Both the position numbers and the translations under genes were made by a program. A stretch of 64,000 nucleotides of DNA, taken from contig ML976656.1 of the NCBI GenBank assembly GCA_010015655.1, forward strand, positions 2,238,809-2,302,808. The letters run 5' to 3'. Positions 1 to 12,691 of the stretch are shown here, piece by piece. The DNA is from Bimuria novae-zelandiae CBS 107.79 (taxonomy: Eukaryota > Ascomycota > Dothideomycetes > Pleosporales > Didymosphaeriaceae). The notes beneath the pieces were generated by a model. It did not search any database. It was not told the DNA's origin and saw nothing but the letters and a program-made list of their open reading frames with translations. Every line of letters begins with the position of its first letter. Positions within the stretch are counted from its first letter, which is position 1.

Positions 1-639
1 CCTAGCTCTTTTAGCTTAGACTAGTCTATCTATCTTCTACCTTTTAATCCTAATAATTTTAAACTTTTAGCCTTAGCTTTTTTAGATGCTCTTAGTAGAA
101 CTTCTTTAAGGCCTCTTTATAGTTAGTAAGGTTCCTTACTAGCTTTTATATATTATAGCTCTCTAGCTATCCTTCTTATTTTACTAAGTACTTATACTAA
201 CACCTAATCTTCTATAAATCCTTAATTACTTTAACCTTATACTCCTTATCCTTAAGTTTAAGTCGTATTTCTAGTTTAGCGTTTAGTAGTACTAGTTCTA
301 ATAATAATTTATAGAAGACTAGGTAGATACGTATATTTATAGGTAGCTATAATTTAAAATTTACTAGTCCCTTAACCTCTTAGATTTTAAATAGTTCTTT
401 TTAAAAGTTATTTAGTTTTTTACTTAGTCTTATTATCTTAAGATTTTTTCGCAAGAGGAGGACTCTATTCCTCTTCTTAAAAGTTAGTCCTTTAATCCTT
501 TTCTTATTTGCCTATTTTACTATTTATTTATTACGTTACGCGATATTCTAGCGTAGCGTCTTATATAGATCCTGTATAAGTTTAGCTTTATTAGCTACGT
601 TCTTTATAGTGCTTTAGATATCTAATAGGTCCTAGTAAG

Positions 640-712
640 TTATAGGCTTACACCCGTGATTGGCGTAGTATAGCGAGTATCCCGTAGTCGCCAATCTTGC
701 GCTATTATGTGC
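640..712 (-). pseudogene. Integrase fragment of the gypsy element
   Basis: This short GC-richer island, read on the minus strand, gives NARLATTGYSLYYANHG, which matches the C-terminal part of the Ty3/gypsy integrase core (usual pattern N..TGYSPF.ANYG..P). The surrounding frame is destroyed by stops. It marks the integrase end of the element and fixes its orientation. Confidence 0.65.
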
Positions 713-1807
713 TAGCTAGGCTATTAGTAATAGCTTAACCTAATTATCTTAAAGTTTATTTATATACATCTAGAGGTATTGCTCTAGCGTTTAGTTAGTA
801 CGTTCTATTTAGCTATCTGTTTTAGGATAGAAGCTCGTTATAAGCTTATGCTTAATTCCTAATTTAGCTATAAACATAGTCTAATATAATAATATAAATA
901 TCTTAGCCCTGTTTATAATAAACTTGTTAGGTTATCTAACCTGTAATATTAGTTCTTATGCTACTATATAGGCTAGTTCTTTTGCTAATATAGCTTCTCT
1001 AATTAGCACGAACCTTAACTCCTTAGTAAGCTAATAGATTATAACTAAAATTAAGTTATAGGGGTCCCTATTCCTTAGTGCTAGTGATGCTGGTAGCTTT
1101 ACGATAAAGTCTATAGTTACACTAGACTACGGCCTTAGGGGCGACTATAGTAGCTATAAGAGGCTATAGGGCCTATGTCTCTTAGGCTTATTCTTACAAT
1201 AGGCTAAATAGTTACCTAGTACCTTTTATACTACCTAGCGTAGCCTAGGAATAGCATATTCGTTCGCAATTTAACGCGTTATTTTAGCAATCCCTAGGTG
1301 CCCCTAGTCTTTATTTCTATATAGCTTCTTAATTAGTAACAGAGCTATTTACTTACTAATTTAAATATAGTTTTAATAGTCTCGTGCTATTGTTCTTATA
1401 GCTTAGTAAAAATTATACGCTTAGTAATTCTTGTCTATAAGCCTACTATAATTCTATATCCTATTTATAGCTAGTTTATAGTAAGTAAAGTTTATGCGTT
1501 GTACTTCTAGTGCTAGCGTAAGTTATATCTTGTTATAATAAAGGGTTCTATCCTTTACCTTAGTTAGGATTATAACGTAGTTACCTCTATTATCCTCTTT
1601 TATAAGATTTAATTATTTACTAAGTGCGTCTATTATAGCGTTTACGTTTCTTAGTAGATGCGTAATGCGAAAGTTAAACTCTACTATTTATTTAAACTAT
1701 TTAGCCTATTATTAATTAAGCGTCTTAGTCGTTGTAAAGCGTGTTAGATTAAGGTAATTAAAGAATACCTCTATTTAATACTTAACTCCCTTAAGCTATG
1801 CTTCCTA

Positions 1808-2020
1808 TTACTTAAAATAGTTAATAATTACTAGTAGTTCTTTATTATAGATTTTGTAATTAAGCTTTACTCCTAAAAGCTTTTTTGCGTGGTAGAAGAC
1901 CGGTCTCCACTTCTTATTATCGCATTTCTGTAGTAGTACGGCCCCTATCGCATAGTCGGATGCGTCTGTGTAGATACGATATCGCCGCTCTGGGTCGTAT
2001 ATCTGTAGTAGGGGTGCCAT
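1808..2020 (-). pseudogene. RNase H domain fragment of the gypsy element
   Basis: A 70-codon open stretch with the hallmarks of gypsy RNase H: the YTDASDYAIGAVL strand with its catalytic Asp, then a KLxxxxxNYxIYxKELL motif with the catalytic Glu. It lies directly downstream of the RT island on the same strand. It survives as a short ORF only because it is less mutated than its flanks. It is a relic, not a functional gene. Confidence 0.8.
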
Positions 2021-2209
2021 TAGAAATAGGCACTTTAGCTATTTAAAAGCTTTCTCCTTTGCCTTCTATAGAGGTCGCTATTTTCTTATCTTTATAAGTT
2101 CCGTTAGTAGAGCGGTGACCTTTAAGTAGTTCTTAATAAATTTATAATAGAAGTTAGTAAAGCCTAAGAAGAATTAGATATCCTTTACTAATTTAAGTAG
2201 TAACTATTC

Positions 2210-2450
2210 TTTTATTATTATAATCTTTTTTAAATCCATCTTAATACCTTCCTGGGATATTATAAATTCCAGATATTCCGTTTCCGTGACATGGAATTCA
2301 CATTTCTTAGGGTGTAGGAGCAATCTGTGCTCCTGTAACTTTTGCAACACCTTGCGAACATGTTCCTTATGTTCTTCTAGTATTCCGCTTAAGTATATTA
2401 ATATATCGTCGAGGTATGCCGTGCAGAATACGTCTAAGTATTTATATAAT
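2210..2450 (-). pseudogene. Reverse transcriptase fragment of the gypsy element
   Basis: The minus strand encodes AYLDDILIY, the RT catalytic YxDD box, near 2390-2430. It is followed by HKEHVRKVLQKLQEH, KKCEFHVTETEYLEFI and SQEGIKMD, the normal order of the palm/thumb part of Ty3/gypsy RT. The island has much higher GC than its flanks and few RIP-type stops. Confidence 0.8.
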
Positions 2451-5400
2451 ACTTAATTTATTAGCTCCTAAAAGGTTACTAGTGCATTAGTTAGCCTTAT
2501 TAGTATAATTATATACTTAAAAAGCCTATATCGCGTGTAGAAAGCTATCTTCTATTTATAGCCTTTTATAATTTAAATCCTATAGAATCTATCCTAGACG
2601 TCGAATTTTGTAAACCACTTAGCTCCTTAGAGTTAATCCATAAGCTCCGTTATTAGTAGTAATAGGTAGCAGTTTTTAACTATAACGGCATTTAACTATT
2701 TATAATTTATATAGAGTCGCAGCCTGTCGTCTTTCTTATAAATAAAGAGTATAGGGAAGGCTATAAGACTCTAACTAAATCTTTACTTTCCTAAGCGCAG
2801 ATTCTTCTATATTAGCTTTTTTAACTCTTTTTCTTATTTATAGGTAAGGGGCCTTAGGCGTTCTAGCTATAGCTTAGCTCCTTTTACTAGTAGTATCTTA
2901 TAATCCTACTTCTTATATTTAGGCAGGACGGTCTTATCGTGCTCTTCGAATAGGTCTACGAATTCCTTATATTCTTCTAGTAGACCTAGGTCTTTAAGAA
3001 CTATCTTAGTTTCCCTAACCTATATATAATATACCTATTTTAGGTAGTACTATAAAATCCTGTCTATCTTGCATACTAATATTTCTTATATCTTAAATAG
3101 TTGGTTCCCTTTTTTTGCCTAAGGTTAAGGGGTTTCCTCTTTGCCTAGGCTTGTCTAAGCCGTCGCTGGCGGGTTCTAAGGAAGAATTATTTATTTAATT
3201 TAGTTTATCTATAGATTATATTATTCTGGCTATTTATATCTTATAATAGCTTCGATGTCTCTTATCTCTATAATAGTAAAGACGTGTTAGCTCTCTAGGC
3301 CTTCTATGTTAACTTATACAGGCACCGTTTTAAGGCAAAGCTAACTATTACTATATCCTTATAATTAGGTCCTGTCTACAAGTCCTATTTATAGTGGCGT
3401 TTTTTTGTTACAATATAGCATATTATATTTTTTAACTACTTAAGGGGTAATTAGACACGCGTTTGCCCCTAGGTTAATAAGTGCTATAATATAATATCTA
3501 TACACTGTAATATCCTTAATTAAGCGTTTCTTAACTTAGTAAGTATTAATTTAATAAGCTATAATAATTGCACTATTACTAGTGTGGCTTATTACCTAGT
3601 AATAATCTAGTTTTTTAAGTCTTTAGAGTCCTTAGACTTATTTTAGCCCTCCTATAAGGCTTCTGCCTCTTAGATCTAACCCTTAAGTTAGGCTAGCTTC
3701 GAGACTTCTTTAACCCTATACTACTTATATTATTATTAATACAGCGTATAGGTCTCTTTAATCCTATTAGATTTATATACTCCTTAATTCCCGTATTATG
3801 GGCAGTTTAGAGTAAGGCACTTGTTTTAGGCTAATATATTATACCCTAAGTAGCTATTAGAGGAAGCTACTTCCTCCTATAGGCTTAGGTACGTAAAGCA
3901 CTATAGGTTATATTAGTTTTATCTAATTATTAGGTAGTCCGCGTCTCTTCCTAGCTATATATTCCTTATTATTATACTAGTATCGCGGGGGTCTAGGCCC
4001 TAAAGGAACTAGCCTATCTTAAACTTCTATTACCTATATATTTTATAGGTAACGTTAAAGTATTAGTGCTAGCTATTCTATTTATAATGCTTAGCCTAAT
4101 AGGCTAAAAAGTGTTTATAATAGTTGTTAGGTACGCTACACTAGTTTTTCCTAAGTCTATAGTATTTTAAGCCTCCTAGAAAGTAAAAGGCTTTAACTTT
4201 AGCTTTAAAATGCTATTAGTATCCTTTTCGTGTACATTACTACTACTTAGCATGTGCATGTTATTCTTATATTATAACCTAGCGTAGGTACTACTTTAGG
4301 AGTCCTTGTAACTCTTTAGCAAGCTAATAAGCGTCCCACGTATGTAGTTTTTAAACAATTACTTTTGTCTTGCACTAAGATAAGTAAAATAACGTGCTAT
4401 TATATATCTAGTAGGTGTTATTTACTAATTATTAAAAAATCTAGTATTTATAGAGGGTCTTTTATCCTGCTCCTTATTCTTATATTAGTTTAAAAATCTC
4501 CTACGTAAGATCTACTTCCTCCGCTTCTGCTAGCGTAAGGGTGGCTATAGCTACTTATAGGAGGTTAGTCGTATAGACCTTAATCTCTTAACCTTTGCAG
4601 TTTTTAGCAAAGTAGCCTTATTTACTATATTAGAGGTAGACTTTATTCTTAAACTTTTGTTCTTGCTCTTCTTGCGAGATACTACTCTTACTCTAATAAC
4701 TTTTCTTTAGTCTATATAGTTGTTTGCTGTTTTTCTTCTTATACTATTAGGCTTTATTAGTTATAATAATATCTCTATCCTAATCTCTTCTGGCGGGTCT
4801 AGCGTTATTTTCTTTTCTAGAGAGCAGTCAGGTGCCATGCTATTTCTTTAGCTTTCGCTTATATAGGCAATTGTCTACTTTAATAGCGTTATTAATAAAC
4901 TCTTCTAGGTTATCTGCTTTTTTTAGTAGACTAGTTTGTCTTTAACTAATTCCTTTAGTTTATTATAGTAGGCGATTATAAGCGGGGCTTCTCCCTATCT
5001 ATTAAGTTCTACTATAATTTATTTAAACTCTAGTGTATAGAGTACTATAGATCTTTCTTAACGCAGGCGTTAGAGGCGTATTTCTACTTAATATCCTTTA
5101 TTAATAGTATTAAATATTCCCTTTATAGCCTTATAAAAGGATTCTTAGTCCTTAAAGGCGTCCTTAGTGGCGTCCGAAGTATAATCCTCTAGTTTGCTAT
5201 ATTTAAGGAAGTTATTAATTATTAGCCTAGTCTATATAGCTACTTTGTCCTGCATGTTTATATAGGTAACTAAAATCTTATCTTATTCCGTGTTAAACTT
5301 CCCTAAGTTATAGTAAATAAATAGTTTTATCTAGGTTAAGAATGTTCCTAGATAGCCCTTCCTGGAGTAGGGTTTAGGCTTTAGGACCTTTAGTTAATAT

Positions 5401-5589
5401 TTTATATCTTCTTATTTGCTTATCTTCTTACTTATTTAGTTAATAATTTCCTATAGCTAGGCTATCTAAGCTACTTATTTAATAACTATCTTTTTTAGGG
5501 TCTTTTCCTTAGGTGCTAAGGCGGCGGTGGTCGAACTAGGTCCTACTATTATAATATAGGGTAGTTAAAGTATTATAAGACTTTTATAC

Positions 5590-6020
5590 CTTATTCTAAT
5601 TTAGGTTAGGGTAGTAAGGTATTATAGTGCTTTATAAATTATTTAGTAGTATAAGTTAATACAATACTTAGCGCGAGGCTAGATAATTTAATCTTATAAT
5701 AAAATAAAATAAATATTAGTTTATATAAGAGAACGTACTCGCACAGAAGATATGTAAGTTAACTATAAGGAGCATAATATAGGAAACCGTCCTATTATAT
5801 ATATCCTCCTTGTCCTATAGAATCCCACGATGTCCCATAGCCTAGGACCGTAAGATCCCATTGGATTCCTTAGGACACCACGTGACCCGAGTCACGTGGT
5901 CCTACGGTTGTCCTATGGTCTTGGCATCTGGGACAGCCTGGGACATTACGTAAGCCCGAGGTGGGGCCCGGATGCCGTCATAAGGCTCTCCGTCCCACCG
6001 TCGACTTCTGGACCGTAACA
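5590..6020 (-). repeat. LTR of the gypsy element (approximate left border)
   Basis: Read on the minus strand the sequence starts TGTTACGGTCC at 6020 and lies just upstream of the gypsy coding region, as a 5' LTR should. It resembles the LTR-like sequence that starts TGTTACGATCC at 31191 on the minus strand, including the motif GTCATAAGGC (plus strand). The GC-rich part (5815-6020) contains the palindrome CACGTGACCCGAGTCACGTG. The left border is an estimate. Confidence 0.55.
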
Positions 6021-6286
6021 CTAAGAGTATCTAAAAGTAGTAGTTTAAGTAGTAGTTTTTAGCTTAGAACCCTAGCTAGTATGTTGCTTTTTTATAAAAT
6101 AAATAGATAAGCAATAATATTACTATTAAGTAGCTAGAGAAGGTATTTTTACTATAAACTAAACTTAATAATTTTTAAGGCACGGTTACTTATTATTAAT
6201 AGCTATAGTAGTTATACTTTAGAGGAATTTATAACTATATATTACTTAAATAATATCTACTTACTCTTTTTCCTTGCTTATACTTC

Positions 6287-6600
6287 ACATATACTCTAGC
6301 CTTTAGATTTAGGCTGTTTCTTAAGTCTAAAGGCGGCGTATCAGCGCTTTGTCGGCGAATATATAGCTTAGACAGATAAAACGAAGCTTAGGAAGGCCAA
6401 GTTTCTCGAATTTTATGCAGAAGCACGTAAAATCGGCCTTCGAGAGCAGTGCATCCGATCCAGGTGGAAGGCAACAGGATTATACCTTAAGAGCGTGAGG
6501 AAGCCCTTAGGTTCTCGCTAGGTGGTGGTGCGTGAACGGCCATCAACACCACCCCTTTTTACTATGGATATTAGGATGCCAAAACGCGGCAGCAATGTTA
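6287..6600 (+). pseudogene. pogo-type DDE transposase, C-terminal relic
   Basis: Frame starting near 6287 reads HIL*PLDLGCF, then LKAAYQRFVGEYIA*TDKTK, FLEFYAEARKIGL and SRWKATGLY. This matches the end of the DDE core and the C-terminal part of fungal pogo/Tc1-mariner transposases (family pattern H.LQPLDVGCF..LK.AY). The in-frame TAG at the first star replaces the usual Gln codon (CAG to TAG), the classical RIP change. No TIRs were found, so this is a fragment. Confidence 0.65.
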
Positions 6601-7713
6601 TAAAACTATTTTCTAGAAAGGACTTCTTACTAACTATATAATAATGTGTCCGGCTTACTACTACGGCGTTTAGCTATGCCTTAATAATAGTTATTATATA
6701 AGACTATAAAATTACTTTCTTTTACGAGTAGGTAGAGCAAGCTAACCTACTAAAATATTATAAAATTATAACTAATCTAAATAATTTCTTTGCAAGTCTC
6801 GTAAAAATTCTTTATTAAACTAATTAAAAGCCTACTTAATGTATTCGTAAGGTAAGAAGCGTAGAGTAAAGGGTTATTATTATAAAAGAAGAAAGTAGCT
6901 CTAAAGTAAAAGTAAAGTAATTATTAGTATAATATTTAGCACAGAATTAATAACTAACATAATAGTATTTTAATTATAATTTAAGTATAAATAAAGAAAG
7001 TAATTAAAATGCTTTAAATACGATTTTTTAATACTTTTATAAAATTATTTAACGAAGTTGTGAGCACATTCGCAACCTAGAGTGGTAGCAGCGGCGAAAT
7101 TTGGCGGGGTGTCGGAAACTAGGGTGCCCGACTTGGTAAGCTAACGACCACCAAGCGATCGCATATTCTTTCCTGTTGCTTGCAGCTCTTATATAGTCAC
7201 TCGGCTCCTTAGTTTCCGTGTAATAGAAGATGTCTAACACTTAGCACACTGCTCTGGGGATTGGTCGTGTCACCGTTTGTGCGGCTGCTAGTTACCATTA
7301 GGACACAGAATCAGTCGCCGTCGAATCGCCGAGAAGCGGGACTGATCCAAGAAGAGGCGAAGAATAGCAGAAATGAATCGAGAATTAAGTACTGTCTCCT
7401 AGACTGGCCTAGTATCAGCAGTAGCATTAGTAGGAAGTAGCGCTATAAAGGCACATTATAGATTATGTTAACATATGGAAAGATAATATTCCTATTACTA
7501 TAGGCCTCGACTACGTTTAGTTGAGGTGAGAGAGCCTTGCTATCTATCGCCTTCGATCTTACCCTCTTACCTTGCGGCCTCTTGTTAAATATTCTTTCCC
7601 ACCTAGTGCTTCCCTTTCTCCTCCCCTCTCTTCCAAAGCAACCCTTTCCCTATCCGTCCTTAGCACCTCGCCCCACAAATCAATGTATCGTACTCTATCT
7701 AAGTGCTCGCACT
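6601..7713. other. AT-rich remnant then intergenic DNA
   Basis: 6601-7040 is RIP-like AT-rich DNA with no readable frame. From about 7040 the composition returns to normal. ORFs here are short, unsupported by any recognisable motif, and not called. The left edge of the gene-bearing island is at about 7.04 kb. Confidence 0.6.
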
Positions 7714-8291
7714 ATGACAACAGGCGCTGCATCTTCTACCCTCCGGCACAGCACACCAACCGTCAAGGCTGGTAAAACCAGTCAATCAGCAACGCATGAT
7801 CGGTACCGCCGGTTCCGAGCGCCTTCGCCGGAGGCACGCCCAGGGCCTCAGCAGGTAAAAGAAGATCATACTATACTCTTTCTACCGTACACACGCTTAC
7901 ACATTAGCAGGATCCAGAAACCAGCGCAAATAATTCAATTTCTCCTCCGGCAAGAAATGCTATGGAAAAATTGGATGACCTCCTCGAGACGCGAACAACT
8001 TTCCACTTTCAAGAGCGCATCCTCAACGATGGTGACTTCTTATGGTAAATCGATTGCGATGGCGAGGTTCCTTTCAGCATCACTTAAAGGTTTCCAGAAC
8101 AGAACTCCGATGCGGTCGTTGCAAGTATCGTAATCTACGCTCAAGAAAAAATTTCAAAGACGACGAACCTATTATGGAAGGAATGGCTCGCGGACTGCGC
8201 GCTAGAGTATCTGGCGCCACAGAAGACCGATGATACTGCAAGCAAGCAATGCAACAGTAGCAAAGGCAAAGAAAAAGCCTTATATGCTTAG
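7714..8291 (+). CDS. Small hypothetical protein, three exons
   Basis: Proposed model: exons 7714-7854, 7911-8044 and 8090-8291, giving 158 residues. Both introns have GT..AG ends (GTAAAA..., GTAAAT...) and the three pieces join in frame. The first exon is Ser/Thr/Arg/Pro-rich. The second and third are hydrophilic with a predicted helix-rich run (EKLDDLLETR, LLWKEWLADCALEYL). The stop TAG overlaps a donor-like AG|GTATGT. I do not recognise the family. The continuous open frame over two introns argues for a real gene, but it lies at the island edge next to transposon debris and could be a degenerate gene. Confidence 0.4.
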
Positions 8292-10702
8292 GTATGTATT
8301 GTTAAGCTTGCGGCGCTTTCACAAAGCTCCCTTCTCTCCCTTCTCAAACACTGAAAAGTCTGTACTACGAAGTCCCCTAGCATGACAGATGCATCCACCG
8401 TCCCCGCGGTTAGCAACCTTCGTCTCCGCTGGCTTTGAGCAAAATCTTTGGCCGGCGTGTCCGCCCAGTAAGCACATATTGTCCTTAATCTTCTACTATA
8501 AAAGCTAACAGCCTCGCAGCATTTCAGTAGCAGAAGCCTTGGTCACCATGCAAGCACGAGTACGGGCAGGACTTCTAAGAACCTTATCAAAGCTAAGTGA
8601 AGCAGTACCATCTATGGCGCACAAAAAGGCTTTTGCCTTCCATCTTCCCCAGGGCCTATTATGCGACAGACAGCCCATACAGCTGATGAATGATTTCAGC
8701 TTCACAAATACAGCACATAGAACATCTAACAATTTGATTTCCACTTACCTTTTCAACTCTGCTAAATTGCCCCGCTACCACTCTCTCTTACTTGGCCTTT
8801 TGCCACCCTATGCCAGAATGCACCTTAGAAATCCTTATTCCCTTCTATCTACAAACCGTGTCCCTCTCCAAGCCCAGCACTTCCACGCCTCCAGCTACAT
8901 CCGATATCCCATTCCCCTCTAATCTGACACTCTAACGGCTCTTGAGGTTCCATGCGGACAGGCTTCCCGTATCCCCAATCATGCACGCCTCCCAGCTCGT
9001 AGACTACACCAAGCGACACAAAGTATGCCAAAGCCTAACAATCTTTCGCTAGCTTCCCAATGCTTCGACCTGCGCTTCGCCACCCAGCGCACAACCACAT
9101 GGCTGCATTCGTTTCCTCAGCACACCAAGTGCAGACCCGCAGTCTACAAAAAAGACACGACAAGACTACAGTACTTGGTAGTACCGTAGCAGCACCACCA
9201 CGACGCGCACCGCGGTGGTTGCACAGACAAGTTGCGCATGCGAATCGCACCCCACTTCATAAACAATCAATCGATCGTTACGTTGAGTCTCAACAACGCC
9301 TCGCATACCTTCAAAACACACATGACACTCCAAGAGCAACACACAAAGGCGGGTGATTCAAGAATGAATGTATTCTCTAAAACCTACAACTTCAAACTGT
9401 CACGGTAGACCTACGGAGTCCAAACAGCTCTGCCTACACGTACGCCCTCAAGGCTCCATATAACTAGCGCCTGCGACGCCTTCGTCGCACACCCTATCAT
9501 CTATGTTTAGCCTTTACATCAAGACCAGACCGCTCCCGCGACGCGTTCTGTCCTTCGTTATCCTCGTCAGCTGGCTTTGCGCAGGCGACGCATTGGTTTT
9601 ACAATTGTATAGCCGCAATTTGGCGACGTTTGGCAGACACTGCATCCTTTTGAAAGCCTGAGATGCAGACGCACGGAACATAGTTTCCGGGCGCGAGACT
9701 CGCAGTGTTGCGAAGCAGAATAATGTGGATGTGGATGGCTACGGTCGCTTAGACACAGCGTGAGGAATCCAAGCTGAGGTCTCAAGCGACGGTGTCGTAT
9801 GGTCTTCAAAGCCACTGCATGTAATCAGCTTCCGAGCAGAACGATCCAAAGTCCACCCGAACGCGGGTAGAGGTCCGGGTTGATCAAGACTTGCACCCGG
9901 GGAGGCCGAAGGAGATGGTATCTGGCGTACTCGCGGCATGATTAAGTGGGTTAGGTGAAGTTATCGCGATTCACATCAGATCTATCACGTTAGCAGGCAA
10001 CAGCGAAGACGAGTGATGCTGTCAGAAGTCAGCAGTGTCGGGCATCCTGGGAAGGGTGTTGGAGCTCTTAGACTCGGATGGCAAGGCAAGACGATAAGGC
10101 GAAACCTATCACAGGTTAGGAAGCATGGCCTCGGACGGGGAGTTACCAACCACGTCGATAGCAGAGTCACGATATACCGACCAGTACCTATAAGTGATCG
10201 ATGAATTTTGCTGGCAGACATGTTTTACATGATTGCAAGCAACGAGTCCTAAGACTATTAGCACCCACTGAATCCTCCACAACCATTGCTCGTTGCCTCC
10301 GAAAAAAAGGTCGCCCGCGAGTATCCTACTCAAGAAGTGTAAGATCTGACCGCAAGGTCCATCGCGGAACATACCGAGGCAGTGAAACACTTTTACCCCA
10401 TACCAGTCGGCGTCGGCAGTAACCGAAAATGCTGATCTTCTTCAGCTCCAGTCGGGTCGGGCAACCTGTCGAAAAGCCAGCAAGTCCTTCCACACGAGTC
10501 CTCCCTGAGCCAAACCAATAAAGCCACATCCAATAGTTCCGCCAACTCCAAGTCCTTCAACAACCATTTGATAATCGCCTAAACCATTCCTTAAAAACAC
10601 ACTTGGAGAAGCACCATAGCAGATCCGCACCGCAAGCGAATGAAAACACACTCTTACCGTCGGAATCCCATGTGAATCCTTAGAATCCTGGCCATTCCAA
10701 AC
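8292..10702. other. Long intergenic region without supportable gene
   Basis: About 2.4 kb of balanced composition. Several ORFs of 60-127 codons occur on both strands but overlap one another, are rich in Arg/His/Pro/Ser and show no domain or splice continuity. I see no gene, RNA or repeat I can support. Confidence 0.5.
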
Positions 10703-12691
10703 TTAGAATGCAGCAGCGGCACCGTAGAGGGAGTTGTAGACCTTGTCGACAACGTACGAGGCGCGAATGGTCCGGAAGTTGAAGTTGCGACCGTTGAGAC
10801 CTTGAAGAGCCTTCTCACCACCGGTGACCGAGTCAAACTTGACAAAGATCTCACCATCGGAGTTGGGATCGACGGCGATGTGAACGACCTTGCCGTACTT
10901 GGCGTTGCACTCAGTCTTTACTTCCGTCTCCAACTCCTTCGTCCAGTTGGGGCCGTATTGTGCTAGCTCCCTAGAGATGGGTTAGCCTGAATCATTGGTA
11001 GCATAGACAAGGTGACTCACTGGTCAGCATCAAAGGCGTTCTGAATCTTGATGCACTTTGAGGGCGCAATAGTGTTCACAACCGTCCGAGCTCTAGCCAT
11101 CGGCTGGGTGTCCTTCTTGGGGACGTCGACCTCGTTGCGGGCGAGATTGGCCATCAACTTGTTGCGATCGACCTGCTTGAAGTTGACGCCTGCCATGTCA
11201 GTATCGTCCAGGGCGGAGGCACCGCTGATACCGCGGTCGTCTCTGCCATGGGCCCTGTCGAAGACACCACCCGAACCGCCAGCGTAAGCGCCACGGCCAC
11301 CGGCGCCGCTGAAAGCAGAGCCTTGGTAGGAGGCTGCCTGCTGGGGGAAGTTTCGGAGCAAGTGAGCCGTCGACTCCGGCGTAAACTTGTCATTGCCAAG
11401 GCCGACGCGAATCTGGCGGCCGGCAAGTTCGAAGCCATTCATCTCTTGGAGGGCTTTCTTAGCGTCGTCGGGGCCAACGAATCTAGGCAACCGTTAGCAG
11501 TGTCATGATTGGCATGAGGACGATACATACTGAACAAACCCATAGCCCTTAGAACGCGTGGGATTCTGCTCGTCACGCTGCAGCGTGACCTGCTCCAGTT
11601 CGCCGAAGGGAAGGAAGATCTCCTTGAGGTCCTCCTCGGTGACACTGAAGTGGATGTTGCCGACGTAGAGGCGGTGGAAGGGGGCGCCGTTGCTGGCGCT
11701 GGCACCACCGCCTTCACCGGCAGCACGCGATGCACGATTCTTCTCTGCTTCCGTAAGCTGTGCGATAATAGGCACTCCCTTAAGTTTTTGGCCGGTCAGC
11801 TGCAAGGCCTTCTGCACAGACTCTTCGTCTTTGAACTCAACATAGCCGACACTAAACACGTTAGCAAGGGTTACTTCACTCGTGGGATTGCACATACCCC
11901 TTGGATCGACCAGTGACCCTATCCTTCACGATCTGGGCTTCCACAACAGGACCGACAGTCTCGAAGAAGACACGGAGGTGACGCATCTCGGCGCGCTGGG
12001 AGATCTGCTGCACGAAGATAGTGCGCTTGTCGCGGTCATCCTCAGTCGGCTCCGGGGTCGGTGTGCGGCGTCGACCACCGCGACGCTCATCGATAGCCTC
12101 TCGATCGCGGCGAGTCCGGTCACGAGAACGATCGCGGTAGCGGTCACCACGACGCTCGTCACGGTCACGGCGCGGGGAGCGAGAACGCGCACCCCGGCCA
12201 CCACCGCTGTAGTAATCTCCGCCGGCGCGGTCCCGACGACCTCCACGACGGTCCCTTGAGTCGCTTCTACCAGCATACCTAGAGCGCTCTTCGTCTGTGT
12301 CAGCATCCTTGCTCTTGCTAGATCGAGGCCGACTTCCATCTCTCTTCCTGCGCTCGCGGCTCTCCCGCCGCTCCCCATTGGACTCACGAGGTGGATATAG
12401 GTCACGATCACGGCTGCGGTCGCGGCGGTTGTCACGGCGGTCGCCACGATAGCGATCAGAACGGTCGCGGTCGCTGCGGGTGCGACGGTCGCGCTCGTCG
12501 CGGTCGACGGGCTCGGCCTTCACCTTGGCCGCCTTCGCTTCGGCCTCCTTGTCATGATCCGCTTGCTCGAGAAGCTTTTCAACATCCATTGCGCTTTTAT
12601 CGATGCTAGAAGTTGGACCTTTCTTGTTGTTGGCAGTTGGGCCTTTCTTGTTGCTGGCAGTTGGGTCCTCTTTCTTGGGCCAGTGTGCCAA
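10703..12691 (-). CDS. RBM39/Rsd1-like splicing factor (RS domain plus RRMs)
   Basis: Nuclear SR-like splicing factor of the CC1/RBM39 family (S. pombe Rsd1 type), which links U2AF/SF1-type factors to splice sites. Exons on the minus strand: 12691-11898, 11851-11531, 11482-11021 and 10970-10703, giving 614 residues. Introns are 46-50 nt with good GT-AG ends. An Arg/Asp/Ser-rich RS region spans roughly residues 60-215. RRM1 is at about 222-298 (RNP2 TIFVQQIS), RRM2 at about 326-402 ([11 protein letters not shown]1 KGYGFVQF), and a C-terminal UHM-like RRM at about 525-610 (EIFVKFDSV). The start at 12691 is the first ATG. An internal ATG at about residue 35 ([11 protein letters not shown]) resembles the usual family N terminus and could be the true start. 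Confidence 0.9.

Larger units (their letters stand above)
1..6020 (-). mobile_element. RIP-degraded Ty3/gypsy LTR retrotransposon (left end outside window)
   Basis: Very AT-rich block read on the minus strand. From right to left it holds an LTR-like end (to 6020), an eroded gag/protease part (about 3000-5600, no readable ORF), reverse transcriptase (about 2210-2900), RNase H (1808-2020) and integrase (down to about 640). This is the Ty3/gypsy gene order. Frames are broken throughout by TAA/TAG, as expected from RIP. Short GC-richer islands keep recognisable motifs: YLDDILIY for RT, YTDASDYAIG for RNase H and TGYSLYYANHG for integrase. The other LTR should lie left of the window. Family level is well supported; the exact borders are not. 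Confidence 0.8.

Noticed and set aside
7049..7240. Minus-strand 63-codon ORF
   Set aside because: No motif or splice partner; intergenic next to transposon debris.
8539..9356. Plus-strand ORFs of 127 and 98 codons
   Set aside because: No motif, low-complexity His/Arg/Pro-rich composition, overlapping minus-strand ORFs and no splice continuity.
11048..12609. Plus-strand ORFs opposite the splicing-factor gene
   Set aside because: Antisense shadows of the RS-rich coding region and RRM exons.
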